Below, piece after piece: positions 34,689 through 43,443 of a stretch of 53,376 bases of DNA. Position 1 is the stretch's first letter. Each line of letters starts with the position of its first letter. Below the pieces are notes generated by a model. That model was not told the DNA's origin. It saw only the letters and a list, made by a program, of their open reading frames with translations, and made no database searches. The DNA comes from Spirochaetaceae bacterium (GTDB lineage Bacteria > Spirochaetota > Spirochaetia > Treponematales > Breznakiellaceae). The translations under genes were made by a program, and so were the position numbers. The stretch covers positions 1-53,376 of the forward strand of contig JAITER010000033.1 of NCBI GenBank assembly GCA_031281945.1, read 5' to 3'.

Positions 34689-35864
34689 TTATCGCAAACG
34701 AATTATTATGCTGTCAACTCGCTCTCTGTAGCGTTCTGGAGAAATACGAGCCGCTTCCTGTAAAAAGGTTATCGCGTCATCAGTACGCCCCGCAGTTGCG
34801 GCGTTTATTCCAAGCGCATAACTTACAAGCGCTTGATCCGCGCCGTATTGAACAGCGGAACGATAATAACGTTCCGCAAGATCATAATTTTTTTGCTCGT
34901 AGGCCAAAAGCCCTAAATAATAATAAGGAGCGTAATGGGTTGGCTTTTGATATAAAGCCATAAGAAAAAAGTTTTCCGCTTCAGTCCAGTTTTTTTGCGT
35001 ATAAGAATCCTGTCCAGTCTGAACAAGCTCGGCAAAAGTTTTGCGGCTCGCAATATAGCTGTTGTAATCATTAGTTATGTTTTCTAAAGTTGTAAAACCC
35101 ACAAGCTCTTGCAAAACCGCCTGCGCATTATCTCCGGCCGATTTATTGGCGTCTAGAACTTTGAAAGCATCTGTCAAAGAACGAAAATAATCACCAGATC
35201 CGCCATTGTTTAGAAAAAACGAAACAACCGCCCAAGAAATCGGCTGAAAATATTCTGGAGCGCCTTTTACATCCGCCAAAAACACCTGCTCTAACGAAGG
35301 ATGTTGATTCCCGAGGCTTTTCACCGTCTCCAGCCAAGAAAGATTCTCTTCGTAACGAAGCTCTCTTGTTTCCTTATCATATTTAAGGGTGTTAAAATAA
35401 ATAGCGAAGCCTTCGCGCATCCATGTAGGCGGGTAAGGAATAAACGCCCTTAAATACTGGATAAACGCCTGATGAGGAAGCATACGTTGCTCCTCGGCGC
35501 TTCCGCGGTGAACAACCAACTCACGTTTATCCACCTGATTGTAGTGCAAATAAACCGCCCCATCCCGTGTAGAGCCTAATTTTGTTTTGACATATTCATC
35601 GTAAAGGGCTTTATCGGTGAAAGCTATTACTTTTAACTGCGAGCTAAGAGCGTCTTTACTAAACCGGAAAAGCCGGTTATAGACTTCAAAACGTTCTTCA
35701 AGTTCTCGGCAAAGAGTTTCCGCATCATAGCTACCCCCATCGGATACAACTTCGAAAAGCCTTGTGCTTATAGTAGCCCTGGTTGGACTTACATAGGCGT
35801 TTTGCGCCATCACCTGTCCAAATGCGGCTATGGTGAACAGCGCAACTCCAATGTATTTTTTCAT
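34689..35864 (-). CDS. exported TPR protein with a degenerate metallopeptidase-like core
   Basis: The protein has 391 residues. A signal peptide (cleavage near VMAQ, about residue 21) is followed by a region like the peptidase-MA/DUF1570 fold (about 25-250) and C-terminal tetratricopeptide repeats (about 280-385, with pairs such as YYLGLLAYEQKNYDLAERYYRSAV). Where active relatives have HExxH, this protein has His131-Gln132-x-x-Ile135, so Glu and the second His are lost. The downstream TWMREGFAIYF with its Glu is kept. It is likely a periplasmic scaffold or pseudo-peptidase. It stands alone on the minus strand. Confidence 0.75.
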   Translation of the reverse strand: MKKYIGVALFTIAAFGQVMAQNAYVSPTRATISTRLFEVVSDGGSYDAETLCRELEERFEVYNRLFRFSKDALSSQLKVIAFTDKALYDEYVKTKLGSTRDGAVYLHYNQVDKRELVVHRGSAEEQRMLPHQAFIQYLRAFIPYPPTWMREGFAIYFNTLKYDKETRELRYEENLSWLETVKSLGNQHPSLEQVFLADVKGAPEYFQPISWAVVSFFLNNGGSGDYFRSLTDAFKVLDANKSAGDNAQAVLQELVGFTTLENITNDYNSYIASRKTFAELVQTGQDSYTQKNWTEAENFFLMALYQKPTHYAPYYYLGLLAYEQKNYDLAERYYRSAVQYGADQALVSYALGINAATAGRTDDAITFLQEAARISPERYRERVDSIIIRLR

Positions 35865-35933
35865 GTCTCCTCCTGTTCTTGAGGGAATCTTATAAAAGCC
35901 CCTTCTAACTTCAAAGATTTACAGTTTAGTGTA

Positions 35934-36791
35934 CTATCTTTCTAATGTTTTGTCTATAATGACACTAACATTTTCGACAGGAATCCTTGTAAAGTGTTCA
36001 ATATTTTCTACAATGTAAGTTTGAAGACCTTCAATCGCATCGCTTAACTCTGTGCCAAACGGAATATCCAAAGTAATTGCAATATTGTAGCCCGTTTCTG
36101 TCGGCTCGACTTCGATTTTTTGTCCGGCAAATTTTGGATTAAATTCATTTATGCAATTATAAACCATAAGACTGAGCGCTTTTTTAGATATGATTATTTT
36201 ATTTTGACGTGAATAAATAGGTTTAACTATAGATTTTTCGTGAAATTCTGGAACCGTAATTACTGAAGACACTGGTTTTTTTTTAAAAATATGTATCGCG
36301 TTAAAAAAGATGGACGGGTATTCGCGTTTTACTTCCGCGCCAGGCACGGGAATAACGTGCTTTCCTTCGACATATCGCATACGCTTCGCGTTCTCTATAT
36401 CTTTTTGTGTAGATATTTCGCCTATTCTAATTATTTTTGACGGCATTGGAAGTTGAAGCCGGGCGGCGATTTTATTTACCATTTTTTCGGAAGTCCCCAA
36501 AATAAGAACGCGGCTAAAATGCTCTGATTGCAATTTTCGGGCCACTTCATCACGTTTGCTTTTTTCGTCAAAAAGGGCCGCTTTAACCGCCGCCATAAAA
36601 GTTTTTTCTTCTTTCGCAGAATGTCCGGCCACAATACGGGCGTTTCGAATCAAAAGACCGTCGTCAATAATAAAATCTATATGCTTTTTCCTGCACAAAA
36701 ATTTAGCTTGAAAACTTTTGCCCGTTCCGCTAGGGCCGACCAAAGCAAATGTTTTTATAGTATGGGGATGAAATATAAAATCCAATATCAT
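35934..36791 (-). CDS. P-loop ATPase-like protein fused to an Asp23/Gls24 domain
   Basis: The protein has 285 residues from the ATG at 36791; an upstream ATG at 36818 is possible but adds nothing typical. The N-terminus has a Walker A motif, FALVGPSGTGKSF near 18-28. Residues about 30-170 look like a NTPase or kinase-like core with LILGTSEKMVNK near 100. The C-terminal roughly 100 residues (about 185-285) resemble the Asp23/Gls24 alkaline-shock domain, with IIISKKALSLMVYNCIN and VENVSVIIDKT. I know of no standard fusion of this kind outside spirochaetes, so function is unassigned. It is divergent from a polytopic membrane protein, with 41 nt between starts. Confidence 0.7.
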   Translation of the reverse strand: MILDFIFHPHTIKTFALVGPSGTGKSFQAKFLCRKKHIDFIIDDGLLIRNARIVAGHSAKEEKTFMAAVKAALFDEKSKRDEVARKLQSEHFSRVLILGTSEKMVNKIAARLQLPMPSKIIRIGEISTQKDIENAKRMRYVEGKHVIPVPGAEVKREYPSIFFNAIHIFKKKPVSSVITVPEFHEKSIVKPIYSRQNKIIISKKALSLMVYNCINEFNPKFAGQKIEVEPTETGYNIAITLDIPFGTELSDAIEGLQTYIVENIEHFTRIPVENVSVIIDKTLER

Positions 36792-36832
36792 AGGCTCTTT
36801 AATTATACATCTAAGCATTGTATATTTTAAGT

Positions 36833-37660
36833 ATGATACTTTTACAACGCACTTCGTTGATTAAGTTTGGGCTCGCTTTTTCATTGGCCGCTTTTGCCGG
36901 AATTCTTGCTATTAGTCCAAAACTAATACCTTTATTTGAATCTTTAACCCCGCAAGCCTCACAAAGAGCGGGCTCTCCGGCGCGAGCGTTATTCTTTAAA
37001 TCGACTTTAGACATAGTTCCTTATTTTTCATTGCTCGCGGCTCTAATTTTCGCCTGCATCATGCTGTTTTGTATACTTTATTTTTTTGAAAACACATCTT
37101 CGCCCGAAATCCATTGCTTTGAGTTATTCGCATTTTCTTTTGCTTTTGAGATTTTTAGAGTAGTTTTACCTCTTAAAAACATTTATATGTTATCGCCGTT
37201 TTATTTAATGACTGCGGAACGCTGCCTTGCATTCGCCCGGCTTACAGGCATATTCGCCCTTTTTGCCGCGGGACTTTTCGCTTCTGGTATAGAAACAAAA
37301 AGAAAAGAAATTTTTTTGTTCCCGTTTTGCGTCGCCGCGCTTATTATCGCAATAAGAATGCCTATCGACATATATTCTTTTGACACAAGCCTTAGTTCTA
37401 TTTTTGGGTTTTCGAAAATGTTTCACGCTATTGAATTTGTGCTTGCGATTATCACCGCAAGCAGTTTCTTTGTAGGAGCTTATTTGACCGGCTCCAGAGA
37501 ATATATTCCCGCCGGAGGCGGAGTTGTTTTATTAATACTCGGCAAGACTATGCTTCAAACAGCAGACGCGTTAGTTTTGCTAATCATTTCTATTTTAATG
37601 ATCATTACTGGATTTTACTTGTTTTGCAACAATCTAAGAAAAATGTATATGTGGATGTAA
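36833..37660 (+). CDS. polytopic membrane protein of unknown function
   Basis: The protein has about 275 residues from the ATG at 36833, with around seven or eight hydrophobic segments spread along its whole length and short polar loops. No motif, lipobox or periplasmic domain is evident, and I cannot place it in a family. Its start lies 41 nt from the divergent P-loop/Asp23 gene, so a shared regulatory region is likely. An in-frame TTG at 36818 is less probable because the ATG gives a cleaner N-terminus. Confidence 0.7.
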   Translation: MILLQRTSLIKFGLAFSLAAFAGILAISPKLIPLFESLTPQASQRAGSPARALFFKSTLDIVPYFSLLAALIFACIMLFCILYFFENTSSPEIHCFELFAFSFAFEIFRVVLPLKNIYMLSPFYLMTAERCLAFARLTGIFALFAAGLFASGIETKRKEIFLFPFCVAALIIAIRMPIDIYSFDTSLSSIFGFSKMFHAIEFVLAIITASSFFVGAYLTGSREYIPAGGGVVLLILGKTMLQTADALVLLIISILMIITGFYLFCNNLRKMYMWM

Positions 37661-37726
37661 TTTTGATTAGTATTGTAACAGGCTAAATTTACTTTATAAC
37701 GAAATTTTTACTATTATTGTAGCGGT

Positions 37727-38281
37727 ATGCTAAAAAACAGTTTCTTTTATTTAGGATTTTTTTGCGTTTTCTTTTTTTCTTCTTGTGAAGCGTTTGAAGA
37801 TGCTTTAACCTTCAACGCAACGCCATCCCACACTATTTATATTTCTGAACACGAAAATCCTAAATTGGGCGATATGCATCTTTCCAGCATTGGGCCCGAT
37901 CAATTTTTAATCCTTGCGCTTATTGAAAATCTTTCGGAGGACGGAAACTGGGCGGAAATGCTTACAAGAGAAGACCTTACCCGTGTGGCTTTCTCCGTAG
38001 GCCAAATTGTAGACGGGGTGTTTGAAAAAAAACTTGTGGACACCGGGCTTAATTACTGGGTTGGAAGCGGAAGTTATTGGATTGTATTCGTTATGGCGGA
38101 CGGGAAAATGAGTAAAGTTGAATTGGGGTACCTTTCCAAACAAAAAGTATATATCGCAAAAAACAGCCATATCACTCGCCTTACAAACCTGGATTTTATG
38201 GGTAGCGTACAAATGTTGATAGACATTGCGGATATGCCGTCCACGCCATTTTCCAGCTCTACAGCAAACATAGCGAATTAA
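37727..38281 (+). CDS. predicted lipoprotein of unknown function
   Basis: The protein has 184 residues. The N-terminus is Lys plus a long aromatic hydrophobic core ending in a lipobox-like FFSSC (Cys near residue 20). The mature part is beta-rich without recognised motifs and ends in a Ser/Thr/Asn-rich tail. It is separated from the membrane protein gene by 66 nt and converges on the outer-membrane gene, ending 10 nt before it. Confidence 0.65.
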   Translation: MLKNSFFYLGFFCVFFFSSCEAFEDALTFNATPSHTIYISEHENPKLGDMHLSSIGPDQFLILALIENLSEDGNWAEMLTREDLTRVAFSVGQIVDGVFEKKLVDTGLNYWVGSGSYWIVFVMADGKMSKVELGYLSKQKVYIAKNSHITRLTNLDFMGSVQMLIDIADMPSTPFSSSTANIAN

Positions 38282-38291
38282 GGGAACGCTC

Positions 38292-39608
38292 CTAATAGCC
38301 CCAGAGCCAGCCTACCGAAAAGCCGGCGCCTTTTAAAGTCCAAGCCCTAAAATAATCCTGCGAGCGCATATCAACTTTCAGCCAAAAACCAAAATTTCGC
38401 CAACTAAACGAAAGACCAATTTCATTTTTACCCAACTTCTCTTCCATACCTGTAAAAAAAGTTGCGGTAAACCAGTAAACCGGCTGAAAACTCACCGAAA
38501 GTCCCAAATTTACAAAAAGTTCTTCACTTGGATTTAAAAAGGTAATTCCCGCATTAGGTCTAAAAACCAGGGAGTCCCTGCCAAACGGCCGGTATAGCGC
38601 ATATATATCCGTACGAATTGGACGGAAAACCCAAAAATTGCTTGTACGGTAAAACTGCTCAAGTTCGGGTATATTTATATTAATACCCTCAAAAACGCTG
38701 TTTGAAGCGTCTAAAACAACGCCTTCTATTCCGGCCTCTCCAACATTCGACAGTACGGACGGCATTAACGGCAAGTTTCGTAAATCCAGACCCACGTCTA
38801 AAATATTAAAAACAGAGCGTTCTACGCATAAATCAAGGTCAACCCCGCCGTAATTTGTTATTTCAAAACCGTTTACAAAACTAAACGGAACGTAGGCTTT
38901 TACGCTTCCTTGCAATTCAAGAATAAAACTATCCTCTGCGGAGATTTTTATTTTTTGTACACTTTTAGGTATGTAAACAAGCGGCAAATACCATGCCGGT
39001 TTTACACTTATAAAATAATCGCCAAATATTTTACGTTCCCATCCAAAAGATAAAAATTCAACAAAAATCGCCCCGGAAACTTGTATTGCGGGCTCTATAT
39101 TGTATTTTTTTGTGTTGCCTTGCGCAAAAAATACAAACAAATCCTCCGAAAAAAGAATGCTTAAATTTTCGCTTATATTAAAAAAAGACATTGTAAACGT
39201 ACGGTCTTGTTTATATCTAAATTTAGTATACAAAAATTGATATTCCACCGGTATGTTTATATTTAATCCAGAGGGAACAGTCAAACTTAAATTGTCAAGG
39301 GCTTCGTTAAAATTAATTTCCAGAACCGAATCTTTTTTAAAAATATCAAGAAAACTAAGGTATAAATCCCAAGCAAAACCGGCTGAAAAAACAGCGCCCA
39401 TTTCGAATGAGCGTTTTGGCTCGCGGTGAGTCGTATAATCCGGTGTGTACAGCCAATAATTTTGCGTCGAAATCCAAAATTGCTTCCATTTTTCCTGGGA
39501 ACTTTCTTTAACAGTGTCTTCGTTTATAACTTCTTGTCCGCAAACCGGAGTTAAAGCAACACAAAGAATTGCAACACAAAAAACGCCGCGTTTATAGGCG
39601 TTGAGCAA
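38292..39608 (-). CDS. outer-membrane beta-barrel protein coupled to a hybrid kinase
   Basis: The protein has about 438 residues. The start is uncertain: GTG at 39668 lies inside the kinase gene and makes a clumsy N-terminus, while TTG at 39608 gives a compact signal peptide (Lys-Arg, hydrophobic core, cleavage near VCGQ). The mature part is aromatic and alternating, like a barrel (regularly spaced strands such as FWVFRPIRTDIYALY). The last residues are SVGWLWGY, consistent with a barrel end in an aromatic residue. It overlaps the kinase end by 17 nt or more, so it is almost surely part of that operon. The pairing suggests it senses or transports something linked to the kinases. Confidence 0.65.
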   Translation of the reverse strand: MLNAYKRGVFCVAILCVALTPVCGQEVINEDTVKESSQEKWKQFWISTQNYWLYTPDYTTHREPKRSFEMGAVFSAGFAWDLYLSFLDIFKKDSVLEINFNEALDNLSLTVPSGLNINIPVEYQFLYTKFRYKQDRTFTMSFFNISENLSILFSEDLFVFFAQGNTKKYNIEPAIQVSGAIFVEFLSFGWERKIFGDYFISVKPAWYLPLVYIPKSVQKIKISAEDSFILELQGSVKAYVPFSFVNGFEITNYGGVDLDLCVERSVFNILDVGLDLRNLPLMPSVLSNVGEAGIEGVVLDASNSVFEGININIPELEQFYRTSNFWVFRPIRTDIYALYRPFGRDSLVFRPNAGITFLNPSEELFVNLGLSVSFQPVYWFTATFFTGMEEKLGKNEIGLSFSWRNFGFWLKVDMRSQDYFRAWTLKGAGFSVGWLWGY

Positions 39609-42600
39609 TTTCTTTAAAGGCGGATTTCTCAATCTGTTCAAGCAGCCAAGCCGCAAATTCTTTATCACTGGTGTACTCGTATTTTTTTAGCTCCGCTACG
39701 GCGCCGTCTATGGCGTCCATTTCGTAATTTTCGCAAGCCGTTTTTAGTTTTTTTAATACACTTTCATCTATACGTTCTTTTTGTTCCTTTTGCTCATCGC
39801 CGTACAGATTTAAGAATAAGGCTTTTTCAATAGTTTTAAGTAAATCAAAGCCTCTTTCCAAAAAATCATCCGTGTTTTTTATTAAAAATTGTTCGTCATT
39901 TTGTTTTGATTTTTCTTCCAGAGCCTCGGCGAGCAAAGCGAATTCATCCGCAAAAATCGCGCGGGCGGCTCCTTTTATGCCATGAACATTTATAGCGTAC
40001 GTTTTAACGCCGTCTTTCAACCCTGTTTCAAGCTCGTGTTTTATTTCTGCAAGAAGTTTAAAAATAGGCGGGGCCGTTTTTACAAACGACTTTAAAACAT
40101 CAAAATAAGCCGCCTTAGAACCAAAAGTTTTTACGCCAAGTTCCAAATTAAGGCCGTCTATTTCCGTTATTGCGGTTTCACCGGCCCCCGGCAGTTTGGG
40201 CGCGGATTGAACATCCTTAAGCGTTTCGCCAAAGGCCGGTTGCGCCGGAACGTCTGGTTTTTTTACATATTTGTTTAGTATATCGTCTAAATCTTTTAAA
40301 GCCAGCGGTTTTGAAAGATAATCTGTAAAAGCGTTTTTTGAAATAAGGTTGTCGTACTCGTTGCGGCTATTTCCTGTTATTACAATAATGGGAACCGTTT
40401 TTGCATATTCATCATCTATTTGGGTGCGAATAATTCGCATGGTTTCCAGCCCATCAATCTCCGTCATCATGTGATCTAAAAAAATCACATCGTAGGGCGG
40501 CGTTTCACCTTTTATAACGTTTTCTACCAAAGAAATTACGTCCCAGCCGCTTTTTACACAATCCGTTTTTATTTGATACTGTTTTAAAAGGCCTTTTATA
40601 ACATCTAGATTTATTTCTACATCGTCAGCAACTAGCGCCCGCCCATACGGCATAAGCGCGTGCTTAACTCCTTGAATTTTTTGATATTCCTGTGTGTATG
40701 TAAAATCGCTTAATTTTTTGGAAATTTCAACGCCGATTCTGCCTTTAGGCGAGGCTTGTTGCGGAATAAATACGGAAAACACGCTTCCTTTGCCATACTC
40801 GCTTTCTACGTTTATTTCTCCGTTCATACGTTCAATCAATTGTTTGGTTATGCTAAGCCCAAGCCCCGTGCCTTCTATTTTTTTGTTTCTCACCACGTCT
40901 ACCTGGCCGTATGTTTCAAATATTTTTTTTAGATTTTCCTGCTTAATGCCAATACCAGTATCCGAAACGGTTATATGCAAAAAACCTTCCAGATTAAGCC
41001 CGCCTCCAACCGCCGGATCGCCTGAATTTTTAGTTTCTTCCCAAAATATTTTTAAAACGATGGAACCTTGATGAGTATATTTAATCGCGTTAGAAAGCAG
41101 ATTATTTAATATTTGCGTAATTCTGTTATCATCCCCGTATAAAAATTGCGGTAAATCGGGAGCCGCTTCCACATTTAAAACAATATCTTTGTCTTTTATA
41201 CGGACTTTATTTATTTCTATGGCATTGTTTATTAATTCCGCAACTTTGTATTCTGATTTTACAATTTCAAAGTTGCTTGATTCCATTTTTGATATATCTA
41301 AAACATCATTTATTATTTCTAAAAGACTTACACCGGATTTATAAATTTTCTGTACATTTATCTTTGTTTCTTCTGGAAGGCTCATGTTTTGCATTTCTAT
41401 TTCAGTAAGACCTAAAATTGCGTTTAGCGGCGTTCTAATTTCGTGGCTTAACATGGACATAAACAAACGTTGCGCCCCGGCGGCGGCTTCTACGCCCAAT
41501 TTTGCTTCAATTGTAGCGGCAAGATAATTGAAATTCCGAAACAATTCCCCTATTTCGTTATTGTTATGGTATTTTACTCTTGTTTTATAATCGCCGTTTC
41601 TTATTTTTTTTGTGGCGTTTATTAATTTTTTTATGCTTGTTGTAATTTTAAAAAAAGAAATAAAGATAATTATAGTAAGCGTAAGCCCGGCAATAAAAAT
41701 CGACATAAAAATTATTTTTTTTTCGTCAACATTTTTACGGTTTACATCGCGTAAATCCATTGATATCCGCAAGACCGCGGAAAGGCCCCCATTTTTGTTA
41801 AAAACCGGCGCCAGCGCGTAAGCCCATTCGCCGTCCTCTGTTTGCTTGCTTCCGGCGACTATAACCCCTTCTTTAAGCGTCTCATAATCCTTTTCGCTAT
41901 CAAGCCTCGCCACCGGATAAAACAAATTAAAAGCGTTGTTGGAAGACGCCAAATAACGTAGAACCAGCGGCTCTTCAGGCGCTATTTTACAGATTTCGGA
42001 ACGGTAGCCTTGATTCCATTTATCCAGATTGCTGTTAATTATCTTTTTTATATAAATGGACAACTCATGACATTCATCCAAATTCCGGTCTTGAATGCTT
42101 TGGATTTTATCTATTGAAGCGCCGGAAAACACTGGTACAGCTCCCGCAGCCACCGCCGACAATTCGTTGTATATTTTTTCTTCCATTTGCCCATTAATGG
42201 ACTTATACATCATATTATAAAGTATCAAAAATATAAAAACTGAAGGGGAAACAATCAACAAAACGTGGCTTGCATACAACGAAAAAAAACCATGCTTTAC
42301 ATGAACAATAAGCAAATAAAGAAATGCGCAAATAGAAATAAAAGACAAACCTAAAGCCGCATATACGGTTATTATAAGAAAAATACTTTTATTTGGATAA
42401 AGAACGCCTTTTGTAAAATCTGTAAAATAGCCGTTTTCATAAATCCAGGCGGCATTTCCATAAACTCCGCTTAACGCAGACCCGTTAACGTAAAAATTAA
42501 AATCTTTTGGAAACGCGCCGTATTCTTTTAGTTTGTCAAAATACCCGGACGGAACGGCTTCAGCAAACACTCTGCGCGGTTTTAGAGAAGGCGGGTATCT

Positions 42601-43443
42601 ATCAGGAACGATTTGGCTATTATAATCCGCCTTTATTTTATATATATGCGATGAAATTTGATCGTAAAAAAAAATTCCGCCGTCTTCGGCGTATTCCACA
42701 GAACCTGGAATTACACCTCCTTCGTCTTGATTATAGGAAAAGGAGGCTAACAATTTAGGCTCTCCGGCGTCTACAACCTGATAAATTTCGCCTTCACGAG
42801 TTGAATAAATAAAATTAAAAAAATCTTTCATGCGAAAGCAAAAAACATAAAAATCTTTTTTTTGCGGCACAAAAACACTTTCGCTTAAAATTTTTTTTTC
42901 AACATTATACAAAAAAAGCCGGACGCGATTGCGCTCTATTTTGGAAAAAGTAAGGCGTCCGTTTTCTAAATTTATTTTCCCAATCTGGTCAAAAGCGTAA
43001 GGTTGCGTATATGCGTCTTCTGCATAATATTCCGTATATATGCTTTTGTCGTATTTTATATAATCATCCAAATTCGCTATTTTTACATCTCTTACCAAAA
43101 CGGAATCCGGGTAAAAATCACGTTTATAAAAATAAACTTGATTTTCTTCGTTTATCGCGACGCTCCTTGATTGAGAATATTTGTCCATTTGGGATAACAA
43201 GATGCGGTTCACCAGTCTTTTATTTTTATCTAATTGAACAATATCATTGCCGGCGTTATCCAAAACATAAATTTCACCGTTTTTCGCCGGAATTACGGCA
43301 ATGGGATTCTTGAAATATGCTTTAAATTTAAATTGTAAACTTAGCAAAGTTTCTATGTTAAACGCGGCGTATAAAATCATTACAAACGGAAGAAACAAAA
43401 AAATTTTTAATAGTATTCGTATGTTTTTTATTCTTTTTCTCAT
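39592..43443 (-). CDS. hybrid histidine kinase with extracytoplasmic sensor, receiver and HPt domains
   Basis: The protein has 1283 residues. A membrane helix (about 9-31) precedes a long periplasmic part (32-350) with beta-propeller-like repeats (GEIYVLDNAGNDIVQLD). More helices lie at about 352-378 and 392-412, followed by a second extracytoplasmic sensor part (about 415-570) and a helix near 575-600. HAMP (600-650), HisKA with His667 in SHEIRTP, HATPase with DTGIGIKQEN and GTGLGLSI boxes, and a receiver with DD, Asp990, Thr1023 and Lys1045 follow. The HPt domain has His1154 in HGIKGAAR. All phosphorelay residues are present. A conserved roughly 60-residue tail ends the protein. It overlaps the second kinase upstream by ATGA. 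Confidence 0.92.
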   Translation of the reverse strand: MRKRIKNIRILLKIFLFLPFVMILYAAFNIETLLSLQFKFKAYFKNPIAVIPAKNGEIYVLDNAGNDIVQLDKNKRLVNRILLSQMDKYSQSRSVAINEENQVYFYKRDFYPDSVLVRDVKIANLDDYIKYDKSIYTEYYAEDAYTQPYAFDQIGKINLENGRLTFSKIERNRVRLFLYNVEKKILSESVFVPQKKDFYVFCFRMKDFFNFIYSTREGEIYQVVDAGEPKLLASFSYNQDEGGVIPGSVEYAEDGGIFFYDQISSHIYKIKADYNSQIVPDRYPPSLKPRRVFAEAVPSGYFDKLKEYGAFPKDFNFYVNGSALSGVYGNAAWIYENGYFTDFTKGVLYPNKSIFLIITVYAALGLSFISICAFLYLLIVHVKHGFFSLYASHVLLIVSPSVFIFLILYNMMYKSINGQMEEKIYNELSAVAAGAVPVFSGASIDKIQSIQDRNLDECHELSIYIKKIINSNLDKWNQGYRSEICKIAPEEPLVLRYLASSNNAFNLFYPVARLDSEKDYETLKEGVIVAGSKQTEDGEWAYALAPVFNKNGGLSAVLRISMDLRDVNRKNVDEKKIIFMSIFIAGLTLTIIIFISFFKITTSIKKLINATKKIRNGDYKTRVKYHNNNEIGELFRNFNYLAATIEAKLGVEAAAGAQRLFMSMLSHEIRTPLNAILGLTEIEMQNMSLPEETKINVQKIYKSGVSLLEIINDVLDISKMESSNFEIVKSEYKVAELINNAIEINKVRIKDKDIVLNVEAAPDLPQFLYGDDNRITQILNNLLSNAIKYTHQGSIVLKIFWEETKNSGDPAVGGGLNLEGFLHITVSDTGIGIKQENLKKIFETYGQVDVVRNKKIEGTGLGLSITKQLIERMNGEINVESEYGKGSVFSVFIPQQASPKGRIGVEISKKLSDFTYTQEYQKIQGVKHALMPYGRALVADDVEINLDVIKGLLKQYQIKTDCVKSGWDVISLVENVIKGETPPYDVIFLDHMMTEIDGLETMRIIRTQIDDEYAKTVPIIVITGNSRNEYDNLISKNAFTDYLSKPLALKDLDDILNKYVKKPDVPAQPAFGETLKDVQSAPKLPGAGETAITEIDGLNLELGVKTFGSKAAYFDVLKSFVKTAPPIFKLLAEIKHELETGLKDGVKTYAINVHGIKGAARAIFADEFALLAEALEEKSKQNDEQFLIKNTDDFLERGFDLLKTIEKALFLNLYGDEQKEQKERIDESVLKKLKTACENYEMDAIDGAVAELKKYEYTSDKEFAAWLLEQIEKSAFKEIAQRL

